Source: Pseudorhodoferax sp. Leaf265 (lineage in GTDB: Bacteria; Pseudomonadota; Gammaproteobacteria; Burkholderiales; Burkholderiaceae_C). From it: a stretch of DNA of 64,000 nucleotides. The notes under the pieces were generated by a model, which did no database searches, had not been told where the DNA came from, and saw only the letters and a list, made by a program, of their open reading frames with translations. The stretch covers positions 8,001-72,000 of the forward strand of contig NZ_LMMT01000004.1 of assembly GCF_001422365.1 (NCBI RefSeq), in the 5' to 3' direction. Shown piece after piece: positions 25,785-34,123 of the stretch; positions within the stretch are counted from its first letter, which is position 1; every line of letters begins with the position of its first letter. The translations under genes and the position numbers were made by a program.

Positions 25785-27272
25785 TCAGGCGGTGGCGGCG
25801 CCACCGGCGGTGCCGAGTCCGATCAGGGCGCTGAACGCGCCCCGGCCGGGCGAGGGGGCGGGCGGCGCACCCAGCGGCCGCGACGGTCCGCGGCGCAGGA
25901 ACTGACCCGAGCCCGGAGCGGCGTGCAGCGCGCCGGCGCGGGCCACGCTGCGACCGCGGCTGAACACGTCTTCCGGCCAGCCGGTCAGGCGCATGCCTTC
26001 GTAGGGCGTGTAGCCGACGTTGTCGTGCAGCAGCGCGGCCGTCACGTCCACGACGCGCGCGGGATTCCAGATGGCGATGTCCGCATCGGCGCCCACCGCG
26101 ATGGCGCCCTTGCGCGGCGCCAGGCCGTACATGTGCGCATGGTTGGTGGCGGTCAGCGCCACGAACTGCTCGATGCCCATGCGGCCCTTCATGACGCCTT
26201 CGGAGAACAGCAGCGGCATGCGCAGCTCGATGCCCGGCACGCCGTTGGCCATCTCCTTGAAGGTGGTCGATTCGCCCCGGGGCAGCTTGCCCGACGCGTC
26301 GAAGCGAAACGGCGAGTGGTCGGACGAATACACGCCCAGGGTGCCGTCCAGCAGGCCGGCCCAGACCGACTCCTGCGAGGCCTTGTCGCGCGGCGGCGGG
26401 CTGCAGCAGAACTTGGCGCCTTCCACCCCCGGCAGGTCGATGTTGGAGGCTTCCAGGAACAGGTACTGCGGGCAGCTCTCGGCATGCACCTGCGCGCCCA
26501 GGCGGCGGGCCTGGCGCAGCACCTCCACGGTCTCCGCGCCCGCCACGTGCACGATCAGGATGGGAACGTCCACCAGGCGCGACAGCTGCACCGCGCGGTA
26601 GGTGGCCTCGGCCTCGGCCAACGGATCGTGCGCGACGCCGTGGAACTTGGGCGCCGTGTGGCCGCGGTCCAACAGGCGCTGCGCGATCCAGCGGATCATG
26701 TCGTGGTTCTCGGCGTGCACCATCACCATGGCCCCCTCGCGGCCGGCCGTCGCCATCACGTCCAGCAGCGCGTGGTCGTCGAGCTTGAGCAGGTCGTAGG
26801 TCATGTAGACCTTGAGCGAGGTGATGCCGTCGCGGATGGCCTGCGGCAGGTGCACGGACAGCGCCTCCTCGTCGGGGCGTGTGAGGATCAGGTGGAAGCC
26901 GTAGTCGATGACCGCCTTCTCGGCGGCCCGGCGCGCGTAGTCGGCCAGCACCTGGGGGATGCTGTCCTTGCGGTGCTGGGCGGCGAACGACAGGATGGTG
27001 GTGGTGCCGCCGAAGGCCGCGGACACCGTGCCCGAATAGAAGTCGTCGGCGCACATGAGGCCCATGCCCGAGAGCTGCTCGATGTGGCAGTGGCTGTCGA
27101 TGCCGCCGGGCAGCACCCAACGGCCGCGGGCATCCACGTCTTCCCGGCCGGGCGCGAGGTCGGGCCCGATGGCCGCGATGCGGCCGTCGACGATGCCGAT
27201 GTCGCCATCGGTGCAGCCGGTGGCGTTGCAGATCCTGCCGCCACGGATGGTGAGGTCGAAGGGAGCGGTCAT
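25785..27272 (-). CDS. D-hydantoinase / dihydropyrimidinase-family cyclic amidohydrolase
   Basis: 495 residues. Metal ligands H61 and H63 occur in GGIDSHCHIEQ (HCH where most hydantoinases have HTH), the carboxylated lysine is K154 in SLKVYMTYD, followed by MVHAENHDMI, IVHVAGAETVE and the aspartate in YSSDHSPFRF. It opens 5-substituted hydantoins or dihydropyrimidines to N-carbamoyl amino acids. Residues after about 465 form a proline/glycine-rich tail not typical of the family. First gene of the run containing transporter and carbamoylase; a LysR-type box lies 180 bp upstream. Allantoinase activity is a less likely alternative. Confidence 0.9.
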   Translation of the reverse strand: MTAPFDLTIRGGRICNATGCTDGDIGIVDGRIAAIGPDLAPGREDVDARGRWVLPGGIDSHCHIEQLSGMGLMCADDFYSGTVSAAFGGTTTILSFAAQHRKDSIPQVLADYARRAAEKAVIDYGFHLILTRPDEEALSVHLPQAIRDGITSLKVYMTYDLLKLDDHALLDVMATAGREGAMVMVHAENHDMIRWIAQRLLDRGHTAPKFHGVAHDPLAEAEATYRAVQLSRLVDVPILIVHVAGAETVEVLRQARRLGAQVHAESCPQYLFLEASNIDLPGVEGAKFCCSPPPRDKASQESVWAGLLDGTLGVYSSDHSPFRFDASGKLPRGESTTFKEMANGVPGIELRMPLLFSEGVMKGRMGIEQFVALTATNHAHMYGLAPRKGAIAVGADADIAIWNPARVVDVTAALLHDNVGYTPYEGMRLTGWPEDVFSRGRSVARAGALHAAPGSGQFLRRGPSRPLGAPPAPSPGRGAFSALIGLGTAGGAATA

Positions 27273-27451
27273 GGTGCGGGCGCTGGAAGGACGGACGGGC
27301 CGGGACAGGTGCGGACGCGGTCGTCGACCGCGTCCACACGGGGCCGCGTCGGGCTGCCGGAGCGCCTGTGGCGCAGCGGCAGGACGACGCGTTGGAGGAA
27401 ATTATTTCGAGCGCGCGCCGCGCTGTCGCCTGCCGATTCGTGCGACAGGCA

Positions 27452-27464
27452 TAACCTGCGGTTA
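27452..27464. promoter_or_regulatory. LysR-type T-N11-A box (TAACC-TGC-GGTTA) upstream of the hydantoinase operon
   Basis: Perfect 5-3-5 inverted repeat, 180 bp upstream of the hydantoinase start and overlapping the last codon of lysR. With flanks it reads ATAAC-N5-GTTAAG, the same format as the box at 28436-28448 on the other side of lysR. The T-N11-A geometry is the classic LysR-family site. Confidence 0.6.
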
Positions 27465-28403
27465 AGCGGTCGCGTCCTGGTGCATCTCTGCACCTTGCCG
27501 GGGCACGGATGGCCCATTGCCGTGCATCAAGGCCCGCAGATCGGTGATGAAGGACTGCGCGATCTGCGACAGCGGTTCGAAGCGCAGGTGCAGCAGCGTC
27601 GCATGGACCAGCGGCGTGCCATGCACCGGCCGCACCACCAGGCGGTGGTTGGTCCAGCTGCGCACCGAGAACTCGTCGACCAGCGCGATGCCGGCCCCCG
27701 CCTGCACCATGGCATAGGCGTTCTGCGGCGAACCCACCTCCACCGCCGCGCGCACGGGCTGGCCCGCGGCCTCGAACAGCTGGGCCACCAGCCGGCCGAA
27801 GTAGGTGCTGCGTTCGTAGGAGACCAGCGGCCAGGGAACGAGGTCCTCCACCGCCAGCGTGGCCAGGCGCGCGAGCGGGTGGTCGTACGGACACACGCAG
27901 ACCAGCCGCGCCGAGCCCAGCGGCATGGCGAGCAGGTTGGGATGCTCCACCGGGCGCAGCGTCACCGCCAGGTCCGCCTGGTGGTTGAGCACGCGCTCCA
28001 CCAGCGGCACCGGCCCGAGGTACTGGAAGGTGACCTTGACATTCGGATGGCGCAGGCGAAAGCGCATCACGGCCTGCGGAATGATCATCTGGCCGACGCT
28101 GGGGCTGGACACCAGGTTGAGGATGCCGTCGCTGTTCTCGCGCAACTCCCGCGCCAGCTCGTTGACGCGGCCCACGCCCGCGTAGACCAGCTCCACTTCG
28201 CGGATCAACTTCTTGGCCTCGGGCGTCGGATACAGCCGCCCCTTGATGCGCTCGAACAGCGGGAAACCGACGCGGCTTTCCGTGTGCGAGAGCAGCCGGC
28301 TGACCGCGGGCTGCGACACGCACAGCAGCTCCGACGCGCCGGTGATGGAGCCCGTGATCATCACGGCACGGAAGACTTCGATCTGGCGCAGGTTGAGGGA
28401 CAT
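27462..28403 (-). CDS. LysR-family transcriptional regulator of the hydantoin island
   Basis: 313 residues. N-terminal helix-turn-helix (LRQIEVFRAVMITGSITGAS ... SQPAVSRLLSHTE) and a C-terminal periplasmic-binding-like effector domain (AGAGIALVDEFSVRSW). ATG at 28403 matches the family start; a longer frame to 28430 is less likely. It sits between the hydantoinase operon, transcribed in the same direction, and the racemase operon, transcribed divergently, with a T-N11-A box on each side. It probably activates both in response to a hydantoin-derived effector and controls its own expression. Confidence 0.92.
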   Translation of the reverse strand: MSLNLRQIEVFRAVMITGSITGASELLCVSQPAVSRLLSHTESRVGFPLFERIKGRLYPTPEAKKLIREVELVYAGVGRVNELARELRENSDGILNLVSSPSVGQMIIPQAVMRFRLRHPNVKVTFQYLGPVPLVERVLNHQADLAVTLRPVEHPNLLAMPLGSARLVCVCPYDHPLARLATLAVEDLVPWPLVSYERSTYFGRLVAQLFEAAGQPVRAAVEVGSPQNAYAMVQAGAGIALVDEFSVRSWTNHRLVVRPVHGTPLVHATLLHLRFEPLSQIAQSFITDLRALMHGNGPSVPRQGAEMHQDATA

Positions 28404-28435
28404 GGCGTGCCGGCCCGGCCCGCGGGCCAAGCGGA

Positions 28436-28448
28436 TAACAGAACGTTA
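28436..28448. promoter_or_regulatory. LysR-type T-N11-A box (TAAC-AGAAC-GTTA) in the lysR/racemase divergent promoter
   Basis: Inverted repeat TAAC/GTTA within the 125-bp gap between lysR and the racemase gene; flanks give ATAAC-N5-GTTAAG, matching the other box. Position, 33 bp from the lysR start and about 80 bp from the racemase start, suits autorepression plus divergent activation. Confidence 0.6.
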
Positions 28449-28528
28449 AGGATGACCCACAACTTAGCAAGTGCCATGCCCCGCCGGGCGGCCTAGACTT
28501 TTTGCACGCCCTGCCGACCGCCCGCCCC

Positions 28529-29188
28529 ATGCCCCGCACCCTCTACGTCATCAATCCCAACAGCAACACCAGCGTGACCGCGCAACTCGATGCCGCGGTG
28601 GACCCGCTGCGGCACGCCGGCGGGCCCGACATCCGCTGCGTGACACTCCCATCCGGCCCGCCCGGTGTGGAGACGCAGGCCCATGTGGATGAGGCCGCGC
28701 TGGCCGTCAACGCGTTCGCCGCGCGCCACCAGGCCGACGCCGCGGGCTTCGTGGTGGCCTGCTTCAGCGATCCGGGCGTGGCGCAACTGCGCGAGCGCGT
28801 CGCGGTCCCGGTACTGGGCATCAGCGAATCGGCGGTGCTGACGGCCTTGACCCTGGGCCACCACTTCGGCGTGGTCGCGATCCTGCCGGGCTCCATCCCG
28901 CGCCACCTGCGCGCCTGGGGCGCCATGGGCATCGCGCAGCGTTGCGTCGGCGAGATCGCCATCGGACGCGGCGTGTCCGCACTGGCCGACCGCGAGGCCA
29001 CGCTGGCGGCCATGGTCGACGCCGGCCGGCGCCTGCGGGACGAGCGCGGCGCCCATGTGCTGGTGATGGGCTGCGCCGGCATGGCCACGTTCCGCACGCC
29101 GCTGGACGAGGCCTGCGGCCTGCCGGTGGTCGAGCCCACGCAGGCCGCCGCGGCGATGGCGCTGGGCCGCATCCTGCTGGGCTGGTGA
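28529..29188 (+). CDS. Asp/Glu/hydantoin racemase-family protein
   Basis: 219 residues. LYVINPNSNTSVT at the start is the hydantoin-racemase opening; the two catalytic cysteines of the fold are seen in GFVVACFSDPGV and VLVMGCAGMAT. Hydantoin racemases interconvert D- and L-5-substituted hydantoins so that a D-specific hydantoinase can consume both; close relatives racemise allantoin. ATG at 28529 is chosen over a TTG at 28502. Divergent from lysR, first gene of a three-gene + strand run with the 2-hydroxyacid enzymes. Confidence 0.87.
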   Translation: MPRTLYVINPNSNTSVTAQLDAAVDPLRHAGGPDIRCVTLPSGPPGVETQAHVDEAALAVNAFAARHQADAAGFVVACFSDPGVAQLRERVAVPVLGISESAVLTALTLGHHFGVVAILPGSIPRHLRAWGAMGIAQRCVGEIAIGRGVSALADREATLAAMVDAGRRLRDERGAHVLVMGCAGMATFRTPLDEACGLPVVEPTQAAAAMALGRILLGW

Positions 29189-29222
29189 GCATGCACCTGG
29201 CGTTCCCCGGCGGGCCGGCGCG

Positions 29223-30638
29223 ATGAATCCCGTGCACGATGCACCTGCCCGGCCCGCCGCGCCGCATGCCGAGCTGCACCGGCGGCTGCACGGCATCGTG
29301 GGCGACGCCGGGATGGTGCACGACGCCCTTGCCCAGGCGCCCTACCTGCGCGACTGGCAGGGCCGGTGGCAGGGCCGGGCCGCGCTCGTCGTGCGGCCAG
29401 CCGACACCGCACAGACCTCCGCCGTCATGCGGGTGTGCCACGAGACGCACACGCCGGTGGTCACCCAAGGCGGCAACACCGGCCTGCGCGGCGGCGCGAC
29501 ACCCGACGCCAGCGGTGCGCAGATCGTCCTGCACACCGGGCGCATGGACCGCATCCGTGGCGTCGACCCGGTGAACCTGACCCTGCTGGCCGACGCGGGC
29601 GTGACGCTGGCGCGCGTGCAGCAGGCCGCGCAGGACGCCGGGCGCTCGTTTGCGCTGCGCCTGGGTTCCGAAGCCCGCTGCACCATCGGCGGCAATCTGG
29701 CCACCAATGCCGGCGGCGCCACCGGCATGCGCGCGCTCACGCTCGGCCTGGAGGTGGTGCTGCCCGACGGGCGCGTGTGGAACGGCCTGCACAGGCGGCA
29801 CCAGGACCACGGCGGCCTCGACCTGCGGCAACTGCTGATCGGCTCCGAAGGCGCGCTGGGCGTCATCACCACGGCCATGCTGCAGCTGCAGCCCCGGCCC
29901 GCCGCCGTTGCGACGGCCTGGGTGGGCGCCGCGCAGCTGGATGCCCTCGTCGCGCTGCAGGACGCGCTGCGCGCGCGCTGCGGCGGCTGTCCCGCGGCGT
30001 TCGAGCTGATGTCCGGCGAGGCCGTGGCCCTGGTGCTGGCGCAGGTCCCCGGCACGCGCGCTCCGCTGGCGGGGCGGCATGCCTTCCAGGCGCTGATCGC
30101 ATGCAGCGACACCTGCGCCGGCCCGCTGGCCGGACCGTTGCAGGCCGTGCTGGCCGAGGAGTCGGCCGCAGGTGCGCTCGGCGAGGTCGCGTTCGGGTCG
30201 ACACCGGCCCAGGTGCAGGACTTCTGGCGGCTGCGGCAGGGCATCGCCGAGGCCCAGCTGCGGGCCGGCCGCACGCACCAGCACGACGTCTGGCTGCCGC
30301 TGTCCCGGCTATCCGCGTTCGTCGCGCAGGCCGGCGCGGTGCTGCGGCGCCAGGCGCCCGACGTGCGGCTGCTCTGCTTCGGGCACCTGGGCGACGGCAG
30401 CCTGCACTGCGGTCTGCTGGTGCCCGATGCCGCCCGCGCCGCCGTGGACGACGCGGCGCTGCACGCGCTGGGCAAGGCGCTGCACGCGCTGGCCACCGAA
30501 CACGGCGGCAGCGCCGTCGCAGCACAGGGCGTGGACGCGCCGCGGCGCCACGCGCACGCGATCGAGGCCGACCTGCTGATGCGGATCAAGCAGGCGCTCG
30601 ACCCGAACCACTTGATGAATCCCGGCAAGGTGTTCTGA
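29223..30638 (+). CDS. FAD-linked 2-hydroxyacid dehydrogenase (GlcD / D-2-hydroxyglutarate dehydrogenase type)
   Basis: 471 residues. PCMH-type FAD domain with VTQGGNTGLRGGATPDA and EARCTIGGNLATNAGGATGMR, then the vanillyl-alcohol-oxidase-type C-terminal cap with CFGHLGDGSLHC and the terminal MRIKQALDPNHLMNPGKVF. Such enzymes oxidise D-2-hydroxyacids (D-lactate, D-2-hydroxyglutarate, glycolate) to 2-oxoacids and pass electrons to quinone, ETF or cytochrome. Neighbours suggest it disposes of carbon skeletons linked to hydantoin or glyoxylate metabolism; substrate not determinable here. Confidence 0.88.
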   Translation: MNPVHDAPARPAAPHAELHRRLHGIVGDAGMVHDALAQAPYLRDWQGRWQGRAALVVRPADTAQTSAVMRVCHETHTPVVTQGGNTGLRGGATPDASGAQIVLHTGRMDRIRGVDPVNLTLLADAGVTLARVQQAAQDAGRSFALRLGSEARCTIGGNLATNAGGATGMRALTLGLEVVLPDGRVWNGLHRRHQDHGGLDLRQLLIGSEGALGVITTAMLQLQPRPAAVATAWVGAAQLDALVALQDALRARCGGCPAAFELMSGEAVALVLAQVPGTRAPLAGRHAFQALIACSDTCAGPLAGPLQAVLAEESAAGALGEVAFGSTPAQVQDFWRLRQGIAEAQLRAGRTHQHDVWLPLSRLSAFVAQAGAVLRRQAPDVRLLCFGHLGDGSLHCGLLVPDAARAAVDDAALHALGKALHALATEHGGSAVAAQGVDAPRRHAHAIEADLLMRIKQALDPNHLMNPGKVF

Positions 30639-30712
30639 ACCGTGCCGGCCCGCCACCGCTCTCCCCATCTCCCCGTACCGCCAGGCCCCCGGGCCTGGCA
30701 GCCGACATCGCC

Positions 30713-31645
30713 ATGAAGATCCTGTTCTGCAGCACCCACCCGCTCCACACGGCGGACTACGTGGCCGAGTTCCAGGCCGCCCTGCCCCATGCGGAGCTCG
30801 TGCCGTGGCACGCGGGCCTGCCAGCACAGGACGCCGAACTCGCCATCGTCTTCCAGCCGCCGGACGCGCTGTACGCGCGCGAACCGCAACTGCGCGCGCT
30901 GTTCAACCTGGGCGCGGGCGTGGACGCGCTGCTGCGCAACCCGGCCTTGCCGCCGTCGGTGGCGCTCTACCGCATCGAGGACGCCGGCATGTCGGCGCAG
31001 ATCGCTGAGTACGTGGTGCACGCGGTGGCGGGCATCGTGCGGCAGTTCGGGCGCTATGCCGGGCAACAGACGCAGGGGCGCTGGCAACAGCTGACCGCGC
31101 GCGACCGACGCGCGTTTCCGGTCGGGGTGCTGGGCCTGGGCGCCATCGGCCGGCGGATCGCGGCCGTGCTGGCCCAGCTCGATTACGACGTGGCGGGCTG
31201 GTCGCGCAGCGGCCAGCCGGTGGACGGGGTGCAGGTCTTCGCTGGCTCGGACGGCTTGCCGGCCTTCCTCGCGCGCAGCCGCATCCTGGTCAACATCCTG
31301 CCGCTCACCGAGGAGACCTCGGGCATCCTCCGCGCGCAGACGATGGGCCAACTGCTGGCGCCGGCGCACGTGGTCAACGTCGGGCGCGGCGAGCACCTGG
31401 TGGAAGAAGATCTGCTGGCCCTGCTGGACGCGGGCCAGGTGGAGAGCGCGGTGCTGGACGTGTTCCGCACCGAGCCGCTGCCACCGGACCATCCGTTCTG
31501 GCACCACCCCCGCGTCACCGTGACGCCGCACGTGGCGGCGCAGACCGGCCGGCGCGAGACCGTGGCGCAGATCGCCCGCAAGATCGAGGACTGGCTGGCG
31601 GGCCGTCCGGTGTCGGGACAGGTGTCGCGCGAGCGGGGCTACTGA
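30713..31645 (+). CDS. D-isomer-specific 2-hydroxyacid dehydrogenase, GhrA-like glyoxylate/hydroxypyruvate reductase
   Basis: 310 residues. NAD(P) Rossmann motif GVLGLGAIGRRIA, followed by the serine/arginine pair after the second strand (GWSRSGQP), LVNILPLTEETSG, NVGRGEHLVEEDL with catalytic arginine region, glutamate in LDVFRTEPLPPDHPFW and histidine in VTVTPHVAAQT. Matches GhrA in length and layout. It would reduce glyoxylate or hydroxypyruvate, or another 2-oxoacid, in the cytoplasm. Convergent with malate synthase, another glyoxylate-consuming enzyme, 46 bp away. Confidence 0.88.
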   Translation: MKILFCSTHPLHTADYVAEFQAALPHAELVPWHAGLPAQDAELAIVFQPPDALYAREPQLRALFNLGAGVDALLRNPALPPSVALYRIEDAGMSAQIAEYVVHAVAGIVRQFGRYAGQQTQGRWQQLTARDRRAFPVGVLGLGAIGRRIAAVLAQLDYDVAGWSRSGQPVDGVQVFAGSDGLPAFLARSRILVNILPLTEETSGILRAQTMGQLLAPAHVVNVGRGEHLVEEDLLALLDAGQVESAVLDVFRTEPLPPDHPFWHHPRVTVTPHVAAQTGRRETVAQIARKIEDWLAGRPVSGQVSRERGY

Positions 31646-31691
31646 GCCGCGTGGGCGGCCGGGGCCCGCGCAGCCCGGCCGGTGTGGCGCG

Positions 31692-33890
31692 TCACGCGCC
31701 GGCCTTGACCTTCAAGCGCCAGGCATGCAGCAGCGGCTCGGTGTAACCACTCGGCTGCTCCTTGCCCTTGAACACCAGGTCCAGCGCGGCCTGGAACGCC
31801 GCGCCCTGCGGGTTGGCCACCAGGCTCTTGTACAGCGGGTCGCCAGCGTTCTGCTTGTCCACCACGGCGGCCATGCGCGTGAAGGTCTCGCGCACCTGGG
31901 CTTCGGTCACCACGCCGTGCTGCAGCCAGTTGGCCATGTGCTGGCTGCTGATGCGCAGCGTGGCGCGGTCTTCCATGAGGCCCACGTTGTGGATGTCGGG
32001 CACCTTGGAGCAGCCCACGCCCTGGTCGATCCAGCGCACCACGTAGCCCAGGATGCCCTGGGCGTTGTTGTCGAGCTCCTGCTGTTTGTCGGCGGTGGAC
32101 CAGTTGGTGTCCGTCGCCACAGGCACGGTCAGGAGGCCGTTCAGGATGGCGTCGCGCTCGGCCGCCACGTCCGTCTTCTCGAGTTCCTTCTGCACGTCCG
32201 CCACGCTGACCTGGTGGTAGTGCAGCGCATGCAGCGTCGCGGCCGTGGGGCTGGGCACCCAGGCGGTGTTGGCGCCGGCCTTGGGGTGGCCGATCTTCTG
32301 CACCAGCATGTCGGCCATCAGGTCTGGCATGGCCCACATGCCCTTGCCGATCTGGGCCTTGCCACGCAGGCCGGCGGCCAGGCCGACCAGCACGTTGTTC
32401 TTCTCGTACGACGTGATCCAGGGCGTGGTCTTCATCGCGCCCTTGCGCAGCATCGGGCCGGCGTACATGGCCGTGTGCATCTCGTCGCCCGTGCGGTCCA
32501 GGAAGCCGGTGTTGATGAAGGCCACGCGGCTGGCGGCCGCGGCGATGCAGGCGGCCAGGTTCACGCTGGTGCGGCGCTCTTCGTCCATGATGCCCAGCTT
32601 GACCGTGCTGTCGGCCAGGCCCAGCAGCTGCTCGACGCGGCCGAACAGCTCGCTCGCGAAGGCCACTTCGGCCGGTCCGTGCATCTTGGGCTTGACGATG
32701 TAGACCGAGCCGGTGCGCGAGTTGCGCACGGTCTGGCCGGCACGGGGCTTCAGGTCGTGCAGCGCGATGGTGGTGGTGATGACCGCATCCATGATCCCTT
32801 CGGGGATTTCGCGGGTCGCGCCGTCGGCCGCCTGGTACAGGATGGCCGGGTTGGTCATCAGGTGGCCGACGTTGCGCACGAACATCAGCGAGCGGCCGTG
32901 CAGCGTGACGGGTTGGCCGTTGGCGCCGGTGTACTGGCGGTCGGGGTTCAGGCCGCGCGTGAAGGTCTTGCCGCCCTTGGCGACTTCCTCGGTCAGCGTG
33001 CCCTGCAGGATGCCCAGCCAGTTGCCGTAGGCGACGACCTTGTCGTCGGCGTCGACCACGGCGACCGAATCTTCCAGGTCGAGGATGGTGGACAGCGCGG
33101 ATTCGAGCACCACATCGCTGACGCCGGCCGCGTCGCTCTGGCCGATGGCCGTGCTGCGGTCGATGCGGATGTCGATATGGATGCCGTTGTGCTGGAGCAG
33201 CACCGAAGAAGGCGCAGCGGCATCGCCCTGGAAGCCGATGAACTGGGCGGCGTCCTGCAGGCCGGTCGTGCCTGCGCCGGTCTGCACCACGAGCTTGCCG
33301 CCTTCGATGCGGTAGCCCGTCGCATCCTTGTGCGAGCCGCTGGCCAGTGGCGCAGCCTCGTCCAGGAACTTGCGCGCGAAGGCGATGACCTTGGCGCCGC
33401 GGATGGGGTTGTAGCCGCCGGCCTTCTCGGCGCCGTCGTCTTCGGAAATCGCGTCGGTGCCGTACAACGCGTCGTACAGCGAGCCCCAACGTGCGTTGGC
33501 CGCGTTCAGCGCGTAGCGCGCGTTCAGGATCGGCACCACCAGCTGCGGGCCGGCCTGGGTGGCCAGTTCGGCGTCGACCTGGGTGGTGGTCGCCTTGGCG
33601 CCCGCGGGCACCGGCACCAGGTAGCCGATCTTCTCGAGGAAGGCGCGGTAGGCCGGCATGTCGGCGATCGGGCCGGGGTGGGCCCGGTGCCAGGCATCCA
33701 GTTCGGTCTGCAGGCGGTCGCGCTCGGCCAGCAGCGCGATGTTTTTGGGCGCCAGATCGCCGACGATTGCATCGAAGCCCTTCCAGAACGTGGCCGCTTC
33801 GATGCCGGTGCCGGGCAGCACCTTGTCTTCGATGAAACGGGCCAGGTTGGTCGCGACCTGGAGGCGGTGGTAGGTGGTGCGTGCGGTCAT
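31692..33890 (-). CDS. glcB: Malate synthase G
   Basis: 732 residues, the normal size of the G isoform. Recognisable blocks are [20 protein letters not shown], the inserted domain around [25 protein letters not shown], the active-site [17 protein letters not shown] and [14 protein letters not shown]-like ([14 protein letters not shown]) segment, and [11 protein letters not shown] near the C-terminus. It condenses glyoxylate with acetyl-CoA to malate. Separate from any isocitrate lyase here, it presumably serves glyoxylate made from glycolate, glycine or ureides. A divergent gap of 233 bp separates it from the serine hydrolase. Confidence 0.95.
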   Translation of the reverse strand: MTARTTYHRLQVATNLARFIEDKVLPGTGIEAATFWKGFDAIVGDLAPKNIALLAERDRLQTELDAWHRAHPGPIADMPAYRAFLEKIGYLVPVPAGAKATTTQVDAELATQAGPQLVVPILNARYALNAANARWGSLYDALYGTDAISEDDGAEKAGGYNPIRGAKVIAFARKFLDEAAPLASGSHKDATGYRIEGGKLVVQTGAGTTGLQDAAQFIGFQGDAAAPSSVLLQHNGIHIDIRIDRSTAIGQSDAAGVSDVVLESALSTILDLEDSVAVVDADDKVVAYGNWLGILQGTLTEEVAKGGKTFTRGLNPDRQYTGANGQPVTLHGRSLMFVRNVGHLMTNPAILYQAADGATREIPEGIMDAVITTTIALHDLKPRAGQTVRNSRTGSVYIVKPKMHGPAEVAFASELFGRVEQLLGLADSTVKLGIMDEERRTSVNLAACIAAAASRVAFINTGFLDRTGDEMHTAMYAGPMLRKGAMKTTPWITSYEKNNVLVGLAAGLRGKAQIGKGMWAMPDLMADMLVQKIGHPKAGANTAWVPSPTAATLHALHYHQVSVADVQKELEKTDVAAERDAILNGLLTVPVATDTNWSTADKQQELDNNAQGILGYVVRWIDQGVGCSKVPDIHNVGLMEDRATLRISSQHMANWLQHGVVTEAQVRETFTRMAAVVDKQNAGDPLYKSLVANPQGAAFQAALDLVFKGKEQPSGYTEPLLHAWRLKVKAGA

Positions 33891-34123
33891 GGCTGGCCTT
33901 TCGGAGTCCGGATGCGGAAAAGGATCGTCGGGGGATGCAGAAAACGGGCCGCGCGCTCGGGCACATCGCGGCGTCCCCTGACTTTAGAGGACACTGGGCC
34001 TTCGATTGCGCACCGCAGCAGCGGGTCATCTGTGACCAAAATGACGGTAATCGCGGAATTTTCAGTCCCAAAGCCACCTCATCCCAGCGCAATAAACCGG
34101 CATTGCCACCCCAGGAACCTGCC
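33891..34123. promoter_or_regulatory. Divergent promoter region between malate synthase and serine hydrolase
   Basis: A 233-bp gap with no gene. It becomes AT-richer at 34030-34100. The only clear structure is a perfect 5-4-5 inverted repeat GGTCA-TCTG-TGACC at 34024-34037, a possible operator for glyoxylate-responsive control. No terminator-like hairpin seen. Confidence 0.45.

Noticed and set aside
25635-28496. A 953-codon + strand frame opposite hydantoinase and lysR
   Set aside because: Antisense to strongly identified genes and of biased composition; treated as a shadow.
24871-28539. A 1222-codon continuous minus-strand frame
   Set aside because: It is the binding-protein gene frame extended upstream through hydantoinase and lysR in the wrong frame; only 24871-25728 is protein-like.
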